This document shows, piece after piece, positions 63,067 through 64,000 of a stretch of DNA of 64,000 nucleotides. The stretch comes from Tanytarsus gracilentus. Lineage: Eukaryota > Arthropoda > Insecta > Diptera > Chironomidae. Numbering within the stretch: the stretch's first letter is position 1; each line of letters starts with the position of its first letter. The DNA is taken from contig JAXRKN010000038.1 in NCBI GenBank assembly GCA_038502055.1, forward strand, positions 5,394,001-5,458,000, read 5' to 3'. Below the pieces are notes generated by a model. That model made no database searches, was not told where the DNA came from, and saw only the letters and a list, made by a program, of their open reading frames with translations. The position numbers and the translations under genes were made by a program.

Positions 63067-63076
63067 TATATAAAAG
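63067..63076 (+). promoter_or_regulatory. TATA box of capa
   Basis: TATATAAAAG lies 161 bases before the capa ATG, followed by a CAG-rich stretch. Transcription would begin near 63097-63105. A three-codon upstream ORF (ATG at about 63145) lies in the predicted leader. Confidence 0.5.
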
Positions 63077-63236
63077 CAGCAGCAGCACAACAGCAAGATG
63101 TTATAGTTGATTGAGATATTCAACAAGTGAAAATAATAAAAGTGCATGTTTTTGTGAGCTACAAAAATAAACTTTTAAGTTTTAATTTTTCGCATCCCGA
63201 GGGCAGTTTAAGTTACTTTAACATACAGTTGAAAAA

Positions 63237-64000
63237 ATGCATCGTGAACAGCATAAAACAATGGATATTTTCTGTTATACCGTATTTCTATTGATCCTTA
63301 CCGCTCGAATTTGCAGCGCTGATGAAGGTAATCGAAAAGGTTGTGCAAAAAAAGTTTCTAATCAAACAATTTGTGCTTTAAAGCTTTTGCCTATTTTTTA
63401 CGAATCGCTTTAAAGATTTTAATGAATGGCATTTAAATAAAGTGAAGGTATGATGGTTTTGGTTAAAAAATATCGTGGAAAATATTTGATAATTTTTAAA
63501 CTCTACTTAAAATATTTGAAATTAGGTGGAGTTTTTTGAGCATACAAGCTGGTCAATTTAAGTTTTAATTTCTTGGAAGTTTAAGAAAAACAAAAATTGT
63601 CTAAAATTACGGTCAATATCTTGTTACTAATAATTTTAATTTATTTTCTTGTTTTTTATTTCAAAAAAAATCGTCTTAAACTTTTTTAATAACTGACATG
63701 GAGGAAGGTTTTTTTAATTAAGCAAAAATTGATTGAAAAATATGTTAGCAAATTTTATGAAGCGTTTTTAATTAAAACCCAATTATTTTCTCGGAACTTT
63801 TGTTTTTCAAGTAAAAAAGTGTTGTTTTAAAATTGTTAGCTAAAAAAGATTAATTTTGCATTTGCTGCTATAAAAAATAGAAATAAAAAAAAATTAACTA
63901 ATCATTCCTTAAAATTGAAAGATTTTGATTCAGCACCAAAACGAGCAGTTGGAAATGTAGGACTTTTCCCATTTCCAAGAGTTGGTCGAAGCGATCCCGA
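63237..64000 (+). CDS. capa: CAPA neuropeptide precursor, 5' part (runs off the window)
   Basis: Exon 1 (63237-63327) encodes a signal peptide (IFCYTVFLLILTARICSA) and ends in a split Gly codon. After a 606-base intron, exon 2 starts at 63934 and reads AP, then the dibasic KR, then AVGNVGLFPFPRV, GR and SDPE at the window edge. Cleavage after KR and at GR with amidation by Gly would release AVGNVGLFPFPRV-amide. FPRV-amide peptides followed by GRSDP are the mark of insect capa genes. CAPA peptides act through the capa receptor on Malpighian tubules and muscle to control fluid secretion. The second CAPA peptide and the pyrokinin expected further on lie outside the window. Confidence 0.9.

Overview
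This is AT-rich animal DNA with many short introns (about 50-70 bases). Its protein-coding content points to an insect, most likely a lower (nematoceran-type) fly. It carries a photoreceptor-type TRP channel ending in SGWL, a CAPA neuropeptide precursor with an FPRV-amide peptide, an arginine-type selenophosphate synthetase, and the giant ubiquitin ligase Highwire. Every call rests on reading the translations by eye and on family knowledge recalled from memory. Exon limits come from GT/AG sites that keep the reading frame.

Left part (1-17624): a two-PDZ harmonin (Ush1c) homologue with two alternative 3' ends (+). Next come three intronless divergent rhodopsin-like GPCR genes (-), two of them in a young tandem duplication that also copied the harmonin 3' end. 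Then selenophosphate synthetase 1 (-) is divergent from MAT1 of the CDK-activating kinase (+), and MAT1 is tail-to-tail with a Reg-2/HDHD3-type HAD hydrolase (-).

Centre (17625-43628): the complete highwire/MYCBP2 gene (+), 17 coding exons and about 4691 residues. One intron of about 10.6 kb contains two antisense genes for single-pass membrane proteins with irregular leucine-rich ectodomains. The larger has a long tail with three Tyr-x-Glu-Pro motifs and a PPxY motif.

Right part (43629-64000): an unidentified coiled-coil protein gene (-), a small single-pass membrane protein gene (-), the full trp channel gene (+, 11 exons), and a cluster of three papain-family cysteine peptidase genes (-), one with a threonine/lysine/arginine-rich spacer inside its propeptide. 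The start of a capa neuropeptide gene (+) runs off the right edge.

Functional links: highwire acts in synapse growth and axon signalling, trp in phototransduction, harmonin as a PDZ scaffold, and capa in diuretic and myotropic signalling. Their adjacency looks like ordinary insect gene order, not an operon. The most unusual material is the nested leucine-rich receptor pair, the GPCR duplication with its microhomology junctions, and the spacer-bearing peptidase.
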